Shown: in pieces, positions 22,566 through 34,000 of the stretch | Position numbering within the stretch: the stretch's first letter is position 1 | How the letters are laid out: every line of letters starts with the position of its first letter | Source: Glebionis coronaria | Taxonomy: Eukaryota > Streptophyta > Magnoliopsida > Asterales > Asteraceae | DNA length: 64,000 bases | NCBI GenBank assembly: GCA_025667525.1 | Contig: CM046879.1 | Location: 359,290,752-359,354,751 of the forward strand | Direction of reading: 5' to 3' | The notes under the pieces: generated by a model | Databases searched by the model: none | What the model saw: only the letters and a program-made list of their open reading frames with translations | Told to the model about the DNA's origin: nothing | Program-made: the position numbers and the translations under genes

Positions 22566-24812
22566 TTAATTCAAGGGAAACGTGGTGAGGGATGGAATCA
22601 TCTCATGAGAGATGTCCTCACCAAAGTACAACTTCACGCGCTGGCCATTCACCTTAAAATTGGGCCCATTTGGCTGAGAAAGCTCAATGGTGCCATAGGG
22701 AAAGACTTTGGCGACGGTGAATGGACCAGACCAACGGCTCTTCAGCTTTCCCGAGAAGATCTTCAACCGAGAGTTAAAGAGTAAATCTTGATCACCAACA
22801 TGAAACTCTCAGTTCTTAATCCTAGAATCATGGATGATCTTGGTCTTATCCTTGTATATTAATGAGTTCTCATAAGCTTCATTCCTCAGTTCATTGAGCT
22901 CGTTGAGTTGAATCTTCCGAAGATCGCCAACTTTGTTGATGTCGAAGTTAGACCACTTCAAGGCCCAGTATGCCTTATGTTCCAGCTCGATAGGGAGGTG
23001 GCATGCTTTCCCGTACATAAGACGATAGGGTGTACAATCAATCGGGGTCTTATAAGCGGTACGGAAATCCCACAAAGCATCGTCTAACTTATCGGCCCAC
23101 GAGGCACGATGCTCTCCCACAATACGCTCAAGAATTTTCTTCAGTCCACGGTTCGATATCTCGGCTTGACCATTTGTTTGAGGATGATAAGCGGTGGAAA
23201 GACGGTGATTGACACCATACATAGCCATGACCCGAGCAAATTGATCATTGCAAAAATGAGTCCCGCGTTCACTGATTATAGCACGAGGAACACCGAATCG
23301 AGCAAAAAGTAGCTTCAGAAAGTTCACAACCACCCTCGCATCGTTCGTAGGGAGAGCCTTTGCTTTAACCCCTTTAGAAACGTAGTCAACAGCTACGAGG
23401 ATGTACTTTTTCCATTTGGATGATGGAAATGGCCCCATAAAGTTGATACCCCATACGTCAAAGATTTCACATTCTTGTATGAAATTTTGAGGCATCTCAT
23501 CTTTATGTGTGATCTTGCCTTGGCGTTGGCAAGCATCACAATTTTTAACCATCTCGTGAGCGTCACGATAAATTGTGTGCCAATAGAATCCCGAATCAAA
23601 CACTTTCTTCGCGGTGTAGTTGGGACCAAAATGACCACCGGTGGGTCCTTTATGGCATGCTTCGAGAATGTCTAAAGCTGCGGGTCCATCAACACACCGA
23701 TGAATAATCAGATCAGCATATTGTTTGAAAAGGTAAGGTTCGTTCCAAAAATAGTGTTCAATATTTTTAAAGAACTTTTTCTTTTGTTGGGACGTTAACC
23801 CTTCCTTGAGAATTCCACCCGCTAAGTAGTTTGCAATGTCCACAAACCATGGGGTGTCATCGAGATTGGAATTGATAGACATTAAGGCCTCAAGTGGAAA
23901 AGAGTCATTGATCTCTTGATTCGGATGATCCCCTTGATAAGGATCCTCAAGTCTACTTAGATGATCCGCGGCTAGGTTTTCGGCTCCCTTTTTGTCACGA
24001 ATTTCAATTTTAAATTCTTGAAGGAGCAAAACCCAACGAAGAAGTCTTGGCTTAGAATCTTGCTTAGTCAACAAGTACTTCAACGCGGAATGATCGGTGT
24101 ACACGATTGTGGTGGAAAGAACAAGATAGGGGCGGAACTTCTCAAAAGCATACACTACAGCTAAAAGATCTTTTTCGGTAGTGGTATAATGCAATTGAGC
24201 CCCCGTCATTGTCTTGCTAGCATAATGGATTGGTTGGAAGTGTTTGTTCACTCTTTGGCCCAAAACCGCTCCAATAGCAAAATCTCTAGCATCACACTTC
24301 AATTTAAAAGGTAGCTCCCAATTAGGAGTGACCAAGACCGGTAACTTGGTTAGCTTATCCTTAAAAAGATTGAAGGATTCAAGACTCTCTTTAGAAAACA
24401 TAAAAGGAGTATATTTTTCCAAGAGGTGGGTCATCGGGCGAGAGATTTTAGAAAAATCTTGAATGAATCGACGATAGAAGCCCGCATGACCAAGGAAACT
24501 TCTCACACCCTTCACGGTTGAAGGTGGATGTAATTTAGCAATAACATCGACTTTAGCACGATCGACTTCAAGACCGGCTTTAGAGAATTTATGTCCAAGA
24601 ACAATGCCTTCTTTTACCATGAAATGGCATTTTTCCCAATTTAGAACAAGGCGAGTGTCTTCACACCGCTTAAGCATGCTTTCCAAATTGGCAAGACAAT
24701 GAGAGAAAGAATCACCATAGACCGAGAAATCATCCATGAAGACTTCCATAGTTTCTTCAACCATGTCATGGAAGATAGCCATCATACACCTTTGGAATGT
24801 CCCAGGAGCATT
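22566..24812 (-). pseudogene. pol: Athila-C pol: end of reverse transcriptase, RNase H and integrase
   Basis: Continues the frame of 24813-25271 after a TGA inside the conserved [11 protein letters not shown] peptide (a Cys codon in Athila-A). It holds the polymerase motif FMDDFSVYG, RNase H ([26 protein letters not shown]), the integrase zinc domain (CDACQRQGK), the core and a GPF-type C-terminal part (SRWSGPFTVAKVF). Integrase has [12 protein letters not shown] and IISERGTHF where Athila-A has Asp in both places, so two of three catalytic acids are changed; the Glu of NGQAEISNR remains. One more stop at 22809 precedes the last 80 residues. The stop ending pol is at 22566-22568. Confidence 0.9.
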
Positions 24813-25271
24813 TCATAAGCCGAAAGGCATTCTTTTGTAAGAAAATGTTCCATAAGGACAAGTGAATGTGGTTTTCTCTTGGTCTTTGGGATCGATGGGA
24901 ATTTGAAAATACCCGGAGAACCCGTCTAAGAAGCAATAATAGTTATTACCCGCTAGACGTTTAAGCATTTGGTCCATGAAAGGAATGGGAAAATGATCCT
25001 TTCTCGTTGCATCACTGAGTTTGCGATAGTCTATACAAACTCTCCACCCTGTAACGAGACGAGTAGGAATCAACTCGTTGTTTTCATTGGGCACAACGGT
25101 GATTCCGCCTTTCTTAGGCACACAATGGACGGGACTAAACCATGGTGAATCCGAGATAGGGTAGATCATTCCCGCATTAAGAAGTTTGATAACCTCTTTT
25201 TTGATAACGTCATGGATCTTGGGATTCACCCTTCTTTGGCTTTGAATAGTGGGTTTAAAGTCGTCCTCCAT
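24813..25271 (-). pseudogene. pol: Athila-C pol: reverse transcriptase N-terminal half
   Basis: Begins FKPTIQSQRRVNPKIHDVIK and contains WRVCIDYRKLSDATRKDHF and DGFSGYFQIPIDPKDQ, ending at KRMPFGL before an in-frame TGA. It overlaps the end of the preceding frame (25226-26266), so a frameshift lies at about 25250. Confidence 0.88.
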
Positions 25272-26266
25272 GATATTTTATGTGTGCAAAAGTGAGGATC
25301 AATTCCACGAATATCGGAGATTTTCCACGCAATCGCTTTCTTATGATTCTTCAGCAGGTCGATAAGTCGGGATTTTTCTTCTTCTTTCAAGTCCTTTGCG
25401 ATGATGACGGGTGACTTCTTGTTGTCTTCAAGGAAAACGTACTCGAGATGAGACGGTAGATCCTTAAGCTCTAAATCCGGAGGATTTTCGATGGAAGGCG
25501 CAGTTAATTTCGGATCATCGAAAGAGATATCCTTAGGAGATGGTGGAGAAATATGGTCCTCATTGAGAATTTTCTCAATGGTACGAATGTCTTCATCCCA
25601 ATTGGAAGGAGAATCTTCATATTGTAAATCCACATCCCCCAAAGTTGCTTCAAATTCTTTCAAAAGAATATCACTTTCTCCAAACAGAGTTCTTGATGGA
25701 GCAATAGAGGCAAGGGTCTCAACAATGGGTAGAGAAGAAGATCCACTTTTACAAGCGTATTTGAAATTTTCTTCACATGCCTCATCAAGAACATCAATGA
25801 AATTAACACTCTCGTTTTCAGAAGGCTGCTTAGAAAGTTTACCCATGTTGAAGACGATTTTATCGTCACCAACTCTCATGATTAATTCACCCGCGGATAC
25901 ATCTATGAGAGTGCGACCGGTCCTCAAGAATGGACATCGAACTATTAATGGAACACGGGGGTCCATCTCCTGGTCAACGACAACAAAATCCACCGGAAAG
26001 GTGAATTTGTCGACACTGGCGAAGACGTCTTCGGCTATCCCCACCGGATAAGCAACCGTACGGTTAGCTAATTCCAATATCATTCGTGTGGGGACTAGCT
26101 CGGGTAGAGACAATTGTTTCCAAACTCTTAAAGGCATTAAGTTTATACTAGCACCTAGATCGGCTAGGGCCATACAATTCTTTACTCGGGGAAGTTGCAA
26201 GGAATGGGAAAACGACCCGGATCGCCAAGTTTGGTGGGTAATTTCCTTAAGAGCACTGCGGAGCAA
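25226..26266 (-). pseudogene. Athila-C protease and acidic linker
   Basis: The retropepsin active site ALADLGASINLMP is near residue 30, followed by PVGIAEDVFASVDKFTFPVDF and PRVPLIVRCPFLRTG. In Athila-D the last is LILGRPFLST, so the conserved Gly of the second protease motif is Arg here and the enzyme is probably inactive. An acidic linker and LELKDLPSHLEYVFLED follow. Frameshifts lie at both ends (about 26210 and 25250). Confidence 0.85.
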
Positions 26267-28198
26267 TTCTCATGAAGTTGGGTCTGAGCGATATCAAGAA
26301 GTTTCTCCTTATCACTGAGAAGATCTTTAAACATTTTAGCATATTTGGGCATGTGAGCGAGATCCTCGACAAAGGAGATATTGAAATTTAGTTGTTTAAA
26401 CATTTTAAGAAAGTTTGAAACCTGAATATCATCCTTGTTCTTCAATTACTCTTTCCTCAACCTTGAGGGATAAGGTATATTGGGTTGAGATGAAGGCTTT
26501 GGAATGTAATTCTTACTCACATCCTTGGGTGGTGGAGGGGTGGAAGTAGAAGGTGGAGGAGTTGGAGAAATAGAAGGTGTAGGAATTGGAGGAGTAGAAG
26601 TTGGAGGAATTGGAGAAATAGAAGGTGGAGGAATTCGAGAAGGGGACTCGTTTTCCTTTGTCATAATCACCGGTGTAGGTGTAGGAAGCTCGGGTTCCTT
26701 TAAACCTTTTCCACTGTGAGTGGTGATTGCTTTCATTTCCCCTCTTAGATTAGCAACGGTGTTACTCGGAAGAGAACCCGAACCAGAGGCTTGATTACTT
26801 GGGAAGAAACTAGCCATCATGTTACTTAAGTCATTCGTTTTACTTGCCAAAGAGTTTCACATATCGGCTCGAAGATCATTCCCGTGTTTCACCATATCTG
26901 CTTTCATGTTGGCCATTTCTCGCTGAAGATTTTGCACTATCACATCATTAGTCCTCATGTAAGTGTCAACTTCTTGATTAAATATGGTGGGTTGGGTTGG
27001 AGGAAGAGTATGGTAGGTAGGTGGTTGATAAGCAGGTGGTTGGTGAACTTGATTGTTTCTTTGAGGTGGATATGGGTTTCTTTGGGTTTGATATTGATTT
27101 GGAGCTCGAGGTTGGTTTTGGTTGTTGCGATTGAGGTTGTTTGGGTTTTGTGGGGGAAAACTGGGTGGTGAAAGAAAGTTATTTGAGCGATAGCTGAGCA
27201 AATTGCGGTCACCTTGAGGACGTGCTTGATAGCCTACCGTAGAAAAGTTACCGTTGGCGGCATACACATTTTCCGGGTTGTCATGAGTCGAAGGACAATC
27301 GGTGTATGAGTGAGATCCCCCACATATTTCACATGACTGACTCATAGCATTAACTTGTGCATTGATAGCTTTGGTGTTGTTAGCGGTTTGGGGAGCAATT
27401 GATTCAACAATCGAAGTAAGCTTATCAATTCTCTTGTCGCTGTCATTAGTGCCGCACTAGCCACATTAGTCCAAACACTCTTGGTATGCACTCTAGACTT
27501 ATTCTCAATTATATCACATGCAGCATTAGAAGACTTAACCAAAATATTACCCCCCCCCCCCCCCCCCCCCCCGAGGCACTATTTAGTGAATCTTGGTCAT
27601 TCATGCTTAACCCATTGTAAAAAGTATTTATTTGATGTACTTTTGTGAAACCATGTTGTGGACACTTTCTTAAAAGTTCCTTAAAACGGTCCAAAGATTC
27701 ACTAAATGTGTCACCGTACTTTTGTTCAAAGGTAATGATTTCATTCCGCAAAGCGGTAGTACGTGAGGGTGGGAAAAAGTAATTGATGAATTTGGTCTCT
27801 AAATTCGTCCACGTAAGAATACTTTGTGGCGGTTCCTTATCAAGCCAATTCCGGGCTTGTCCCTCTAAGGAGAAAGGAAAAAGTTGCAAGCGAATTACCT
27901 CTTGTGAAACCCCATTATACTTACCCGTATTAGTGAGTTGAAGAAACCTTTTTATATGGTCATGAGGATCATCAAGCGAACGCCCCAAGAAAGGTTGAGC
28001 ACAAACCATTTGAATGAAGCCGGATTTGAGTTCAAAATTGTTGGCTCCAATCTCGGGTATGACAACAACATCGGTGTTGCCCTCTACGTGCGATTGCAAA
28101 AGCTCGATCATTGGTTGATTTTCCATGCTGACAATAGGTGGAGTAATGACTTCGGCTTGAGCTACTTTCTTCTTACGAGCACGAGTACGCATACACAC
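26182..28198 (-). pseudogene. gag: Athila-C gag
   Basis: An ATG lies at 28196-28198. The domain order is: basic start, MENQPMIELLQSHVEGN, gag core (NWLDKEPPQSILTW, HQINTFYNGLSMNDQ), a run of 23 G on the coding strand (27550-27572), CCHC knuckle CEICGGSHSYTDC at about 27280-27318, Pro/Gln-rich linker, GSGSLPSNTVANLRGEMK, Pro-rich repeats, and a final part LPTKLGDPGRF. Stops at about 26854 and 26446 and frameshifts at the G run, near 27440 and near 26210 divide it. Before decay gag and pol were probably one frame. Confidence 0.87.
27550..27572. repeat. Run of 23 C inside Athila-C gag
   Basis: A pure C run on + (G on the coding strand) sits where Athila-A and Athila-D gag encode AAGGN. It adds poly-Gly and shifts the frame. 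Such a run is prone to slippage and to sequencing error. Confidence 0.9.
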
Positions 28199-28392
28199 CT
28201 ACAAAAGGAAAAGAAAAATATACAAGAAATATTTTTGGTTTTTTATGTTTTTCTATTTTTTTGTATTTTTGAAAATTTTATATTTTTTAAGGATTTTTTT
28301 TGAAAATTTAAGCAAGAAAATAACGTTAAAAAATGAACGGATCCCAAAATCCAACGCGTCTCTCACTTAAACCGTTAATCTTAACGAAAAGA

Positions 28393-28408
28393 GCCGGCAG
28401 CGGTGCCA
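28393..28408 (-). other. Athila-C primer-binding site (tRNA-Asp type)
   Basis: The - strand reads TGGCACCGCTGCCGGC two bases inside the 5' LTR. It resembles the Athila-D site TGGCGCCGCTGCCGGG (36762) with changes, matching the tRNA-Asp primer known for Athila elements. Confidence 0.8.
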
Positions 28409-28804
28409 TTTAATAACTGGTTTTCACCAAGTTTGGAATAATTTCGTTCCAAGTCTTTTCGAATTGATTACTAGTAGAAAGTGCGTCTGAGTCGTTCTTG
28501 GTGGAAAAATAAGAAAGGTTTGGTTATCTAAAACTAATTAAAAGAAAAGGCGTCGTTGAGTACTGAAAATAAAAATGAAAGCGAGAAAAGATTAAATTAA
28601 AAATAAAGACTCTTAAAATTAAATGACGAGAAGTTAAAACGTAAAGAAATGAAAACTATAAAATAAAACACTTTTAAAAAGAAACTAAGAAATGACAAGT
28701 TAAAATAATGTTTACGAAGAATAAAACAAATAAGTAAAACGAAACTTAAAGAAATTGTCGGGAAAAATTAAATTCGAAAATACATTGGAATAAAATGATT
28801 TAAA

Positions 28805-29211
28805 TTCGCAATTAAATCAAAAACTGAATTAAATTCGCAATTGTAGAACAATTCCGCAATTAAAGAAAAGATTTCGCAATTACTCAAATGGAAAGATTTT
28901 GCAATAATTAAACTATAAAGATTTCGCAATTAGAAGTCAAGAATTCTCAATTAGAAAGAAGAACATGATTTCGTAATGCAGAAGAGAAGATTTCGCAATA
29001 GCTTAAACAAGGGAACAAATCCGCAATAACTAAAAATGCATAAATCCGCAATTGTGGAAATGAAGAATTCGCAATTCACAAAGCAAAGAGTTCCCAATCA
29101 ATTAAGATGCACAATTCCGCAATAGTGAAAGTATGATTTCGCAATGTACGAAAGGGAAGATTTCGCAACTTTAAGGGATTCAATTTCGCAATACTATAGG
29201 TATTGCGAAAT
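28805..29211. repeat. Cluster of TTCGCAAT words in Athila-C 5' LTR
   Basis: Same array as at 19226-19637. Here the closing palindrome is perfect: ATTTCGCAATAC (29183-29194), loop TATAG, GTATTGCGAAAT (29200-29211). Confidence 0.8.
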
Positions 29212-29620
29212 CGAATCAGATTCTCCTAAAAACTAGGATCCGGATTTAGGACGAATTTAAGCAACTTTTAAGCAACTTTACAAAGACAATAAGTCAAGAA
29301 AAACTCCAATAAGCTACCAATAAGCAAGGCAAATGATAAAACTTATAAATCCTCCAATACGTAAATCAAGAAACACGTAAAGTAACAAACTTTATGTGTC
29401 GAAATAGAAAAGTAGATGAAAGAGATGATGAACACAAGATCGTAACTAATAAGAAAGATTAAAAAGATGAAGATTAAGACAATATTAAGATTAAAAAGTA
29501 AAGGTTTGATTAAAAAAAGAAAGATAAAAGATGAAGTTTTTCTAGTGAGAGAATGTTAAGCACTTTCTCTCTCTAAAAATTAAACTACAAAAATGAAAAA
29601 AACGAACTAAATTAACTAAC

Positions 29621-29656
29621 ACCCTCCTAATGTGTCATTAGGAGGGTATATATAGG
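29621..29656 (-). promoter_or_regulatory. TATA box with adjacent hairpin, Athila-C 5' LTR
   Basis: The 12-bp perfect stem ACCCTCCTAATG/CATTAGGAGGGT (29621-29632, 29636-29647) is conserved and abuts CCTATATATA on the - strand. The TATA sequence differs by one base from the other LTR, while the stem is unchanged. Confidence 0.65.
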
Positions 29657-30089
29657 AGGTGGGCAGGTGCATGTGTTGCTTCCTTCTTTCTTTATTCTCG
29701 ACTCGATTTAAATTTTTTGTCTTTCTAGACGTCGTCTCGGGATTTTTCGATACAAATTGAACTTGTCTTATAATTTTCTTCTTCTATTAGACTTGAGTTC
29801 TTCGACTTCATTAAACTTCCGTCTTTATAATTTTTCTTCGATAAATCTTCAGAATAGTCTTTGGACTTCCGTTCTTTTTGCACTCTTGATCTTTTGACTT
29901 CGTCTTTTCTCGTTTCTTCGATAAAAGCCCGTGATAGCCCATGTTTTCTTCCTTTTTCATCTTTTGGTCCTAAACACAATAAAAACACAAACCACGCACA
30001 ATTCCGACTTTTATGACATAAAATACACGTTTTGGTCTTGTTATTATTGGAAATAAGTGGTAAAAGGATAAGTGTTTTCACACTTATTA

Positions 30090-30094
30090 CACAT
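30090..30094. repeat. Target-site duplication of Athila-C, right copy
   Basis: CACAT follows the LTR end TTATTA directly and equals 18835-18839. Copia-B coding sequence resumes from here. Confidence 0.9.
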
Positions 30095-30643
30095 ATACAT
30101 GCTATGAAGAGGATTTTTAAATATCTTAAAAGTCAACCCAATTCAGGATTATGGTATCCTAGAGATTCAACCTTTGAATTGGAAGCTTACTCAGATAGTA
30201 ATTATGCTGGAGCTAATCAGGATAGGAAATCCACAACAGGAAGTTGTCAAATCCTAGGCAAAAGTCTCATATCATGGCAGTGTAAGAAGCAAACCATTGT
30301 TGCTACTTCTACAACTAAAGCTGAATATGTAGTTGCTGCTCATTGTTGTGGACAAGTACTTTGGATTCAAAATCAGTTGTTAGATTATGGGTTTAACTTC
30401 ATGAACACCAAGATTTATATTGATAATGAAAGTACTATATGCATTGTCAAGAATCCGGTATTTCACTCCAAGACCAAGCATATTGAAATAAGACATCACT
30501 TCATATGAGATGCCTATGACAAGAAGCTTATTCAAGTCTTGAAGATTCATACAGACAACAATATAGCTGATTTATTGACCAAGGCATTTGATGCAAAGAG
30601 ATTTGAATTCTTGGTGACACATATTGGTATGCTCAACCAATAG
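30095..30643 (+). pseudogene. pol: Copia-B RNase H and end of pol
   Basis: The frame resumes with HAMKRIFKYLKSQPNSGLW, then RNase H: AYSDSNYAGANQDRKST, SLISWQCKKQTIVATSTT and LWIQNQLLDYG, with YIDNESTICIVKNPVFHSK. A TGA at 30506-30508 interrupts after RHHFI; the same frame then ends at a stop near 30643 (LVTHIGMLNQ). Closely parallels 5457-5920 of Copia-A. Confidence 0.88.
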
Positions 30644-31035
30644 ACTGCTGTATATGTTGAGGGGAGGTAACAACTGTACAATAATTTTTATTGTATAGTC
30701 TATGTTTTTGTGTTTCTGATGTGATTGCAGGTTAATAGAATAAGATAAAAGAGGTTATTATGATAGTGGAATGCATGAACTGGTCAAAATTATGAGGTAC
30801 CGTTTTGGATCCAAGTACCGTTAGCACAAGTCCAAGTACCGAGTATGTTCCATGTACCGCTACATGTCCGTTATATCGTTAAGGGTCTCTTTTGTGAATT
30901 TGGCGGTTTCTCCGTGCTTGGGTTTGTTATTTACTTAAATACTTACTCCAATTACACAATTAATTCACCTAATCTTTTATTTTTTTTATTGATTCTATAA
31001 CCTTCTCTCTAGTTTTTCGTTCATAAAAAATACTA
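30644..31035 (+). other. Copia-B spacer between pol and third ORF
   Basis: No ORF. It includes a short purine tract (GAGGGGAGG, 30658) and, at 30795-30865, four AGTACCG/TGTACCG words within about 70 bp. It is the counterpart of the 1.25-kb Copia-A spacer. Confidence 0.6.
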
Positions 31036-34000
31036 ATGGCTGCTTTACAAGTGATCTCCAACCATAATTTGGTTGCGAATCTTGCTCTAAACAATGACTC
31101 TCTTTGATTCCATGAGATTCTTGGATTCTTATCTCGAAGTCATGTTCGTTTCGCACTCACTATAAGTCCCATTGTCTCTATTTCCATTGCAAAACAATTT
31201 TTGAACGATGCTATGTTAGGTACTCGGTTTGATCAACCTTGCATTAAGGCTAGGGTAAATCATAGAAATATATATGTAAATGAGGTACTGCTAAGGGCTA
31301 GTTTGAGATTAAATGATGAAAATGGACTTAGTATGCTTAATAATACAGAGATACATGATGGCCTTGCAGCCATGGGCTATGAGGGTGGTAGGGAAAGTCT
31401 TACTTCCTTTAAAGCTTTGTTTTTACCTCAATGGAAAATGCTTTTTTCATGCCATTATTCATTGTTTAAGCTCTAAAAGTACATCTTTTGATCAAATTCC
31501 TACTGCATTGGCATCAGATGGTATTTGTCTAGCAAATAATAGGGTTTTTAATTTTTCAAGATTAATTTTTGAAGGCATGACTAGGAATTTGGAAGGAACT
31601 AAAAAGTTTTTAATGTATCCTAGATTCATTCAGACTTTAGTTAGTGACCAAATCCCTAACCTACCAGAGTTAACTGATACATGGGATGTTCCTACATTCA
31701 CAAAGAGAACTTTCTATTTCTTGACCAAACAAGGCAATGCCTTTATAGTAACTGTTACACCATTGTTTGCTCACATGTTAGCCCAGCCTGCCAACCAAGA
31801 AGGTGAGGAACCTAGTAATGTTAGTGCTTCTCAGCAAACACCTTATAACCAGAGTTCCCATTCCTCAGAAGATTCACAATCTTCTTCTCACAATATTGGT
31901 GCTCCACCAAATACTGATGAGATGATCCATACACCTGCTGCTTCCATTGCTACTAGTGGTTCACCACCAACACAGGCACCAGAGGTGGTGGATGTTGCAA
32001 ATTTAACTGATTTGTGTACTAGTTTGTCCCAACAGGTACAGGTGTTGGAAAAGGCAAAACTTGTTCAAGACAAGAAAATTGCTGAATTAGAAGCTAGCCT
32101 AATCAAGTTTAGAAACAAAGTATCACCTTGGATGAGGCGGCATAGGTCTATTCAGAAGGCTGCACTTAACAAGAAAAGGTTCAGAAACCACAAGAAAAGG
32201 CAACTGAATACAACCAAACAGGGGAGGAATTATGAAGAACAACCACCTTCTTCTGATAATCAAACAAGGATCTCTGGAAATGACATCAATTTTGAGTTGG
32301 ATGAACCTACAAACATGGAGTTTCAACAGGATGAACCACAACCTACTCATGAGGAGCCACAAGTTGAAGAAATGATTGTAACTCAGCCAGTACCAACAAC
32401 TCAATCACCACAACTTCAACTAAATTGGAGTACTTTCTATGAAAAGATGGAGGAGATTAATGTTCAATTTCATGTATCTTCAACTCCACCACCACAAAGA
32501 CAAATCTTGTTTCACAAGAAACAGTCTTTGCAAGTACTGTCCAGATCAAGAGTGAGCAATAAATCAGACAAGACTGAAGAGGTGCAAGTTAAAAGCATAA
32601 CTTTAGTGGAAGAAAGGGTATCTAGAGATACACAAGTGATTGAAGAAACAAGTGTGTCTAATACTGGTGAAGTCAACATTGTTGAAGATCCAAGTACTGC
32701 TAAGCCAACTAAGCCGACTGCAGGTACTGCTGACATTGTTAAAGACCCAAGTACTGCTAAGCCAACTAAGCCGACTGCAAGTACCGCTGGTGATCATCCT
32801 TCACTGGAAAGTCAAACTCCTTTTGGAGAGGATGAGACTTTAGCTCAAATACTGCTTGACTTAAGAGAGAAGAATTCCGCTGAGATAGCAAAACAAGCAG
32901 AGGTAGAGAAGAAGACACAACAAGAAGTTCTTGCCAAAAAGGATCAAATTATAGATAAGAAAGATCAAGCTTCACACCCTACTAAAGGTATAGTTATTCA
33001 ACAGCAAGCTGATGAGGAAACACCTTCCAAGCTGAAGAAGAAGCTACTTAAGATTAATCCAAAGGATAAGGGGAAGAAGTAAATACTATCAGAATCTAAA
33101 AATGAAAGTGATTCAGATGAAGATATAAGCAAAGTCATGTATAGATTTAATTAGTTAGACCATGATGAGGAATATGCTCTTAGAATGCAAGCTTTGATTC
33201 GTGAAGAAGACTTGCAAGAAGAAATTGAAGGTAAGCAGCATTTGCTAGAAGCTAAGAGAATCTAGCAAGAATGGAACATACAAGAGTATGATAGGATTCA
33301 AGTTGAATTACATGCAAGTGAGCTGCTTGCAGACTCATTGTTAGCTGAATAAAGAGATGCTTATGATGAAACTGATTGATGATCTGGTAAGGGAGCAACA
33401 ACGATTCTTTGCTGAAAAGAGAAGAAGAGAAAAGATTAAGCCTCCAACTACCATGCAGAATAGGAATCAAATGATGACATTTCTAAAGAAAGTTAAGAAT
33501 TTCACTCATACTCAGCTGGTCAAGAAGAATTTTGAAGAAATCAGGACTTTGTTTGAACAACATAACAGAGCTGAATTGAATTTTGGAAGTGCTCCTAGAA
33601 TTGAGCCAAGTACCGGTGAACCTACAACTACATCTCTAACTATCAAGACCACTTATGTGAGTAAGAATAGAGAGGAGAAGGTAAGTTCAAAAGAGGAAGA
33701 GAGTGCTCAAAGAATGAATGAAGGAGATAAAGCTCAAGATGTTGCTCAGACTGAAAATGTACAAGCAGTACATACACAGTCAACAATACATGTAGAAGAA
33801 ACGGTACATACAAACTTAGAACAAGGTTCAATAGAGTTTGAAGGAACCTCCAAGGGTGTTAAGAGGAAAAGTCAACAAAGAGAAAGCAGAAAACCAAGAA
33901 GGCTAAGTTAACTATAGAAGATAGTGATGATGATGAGAGCTTGAAAAAGTACTTAAAGATAGTAAAATTTGAAGATCAATGTATTGATATAGAGATTTTT

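Larger units (their letters stand above)
18840..30089 (-). mobile_element. Athila-C: complete Athila-type Ty3/gypsy element
   Basis: LTRs of 1676 and 1679 bp flank a - strand gag-protease-RT-RNase H-integrase unit, a primer site and a 2-kb non-coding 3' region. The exact 5-bp duplication and the broken Copia-B reading frame prove insertion. LTR ends are TAATAA/TTATTA instead of the common TG/CA. The coding region has several stops and frameshifts, and two integrase catalytic residues are altered. By eye the LTRs are very similar, so the insertion is not ancient. Confidence 0.93.
28411..30089 (-). repeat. Athila-C 5' LTR
   Basis: The 1679-bp copy next to the primer site. Its - strand start is TAATAAGTGTGAAAACACTTAT, where ATAAGTGT and ACACTTAT form an 8-bp stem around GAAA (30066-30085). 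The TTCGCAAT cluster (28805-29211) ends in a perfect 12-bp palindrome (29183-29211), and the TATA-hairpin is at 29621-29656. Confidence 0.92.

Noticed and set aside
25491..26051. 186-codon + strand frame
   Set aside because: Antisense to the Athila-C protease and linker; no similarity of its own.
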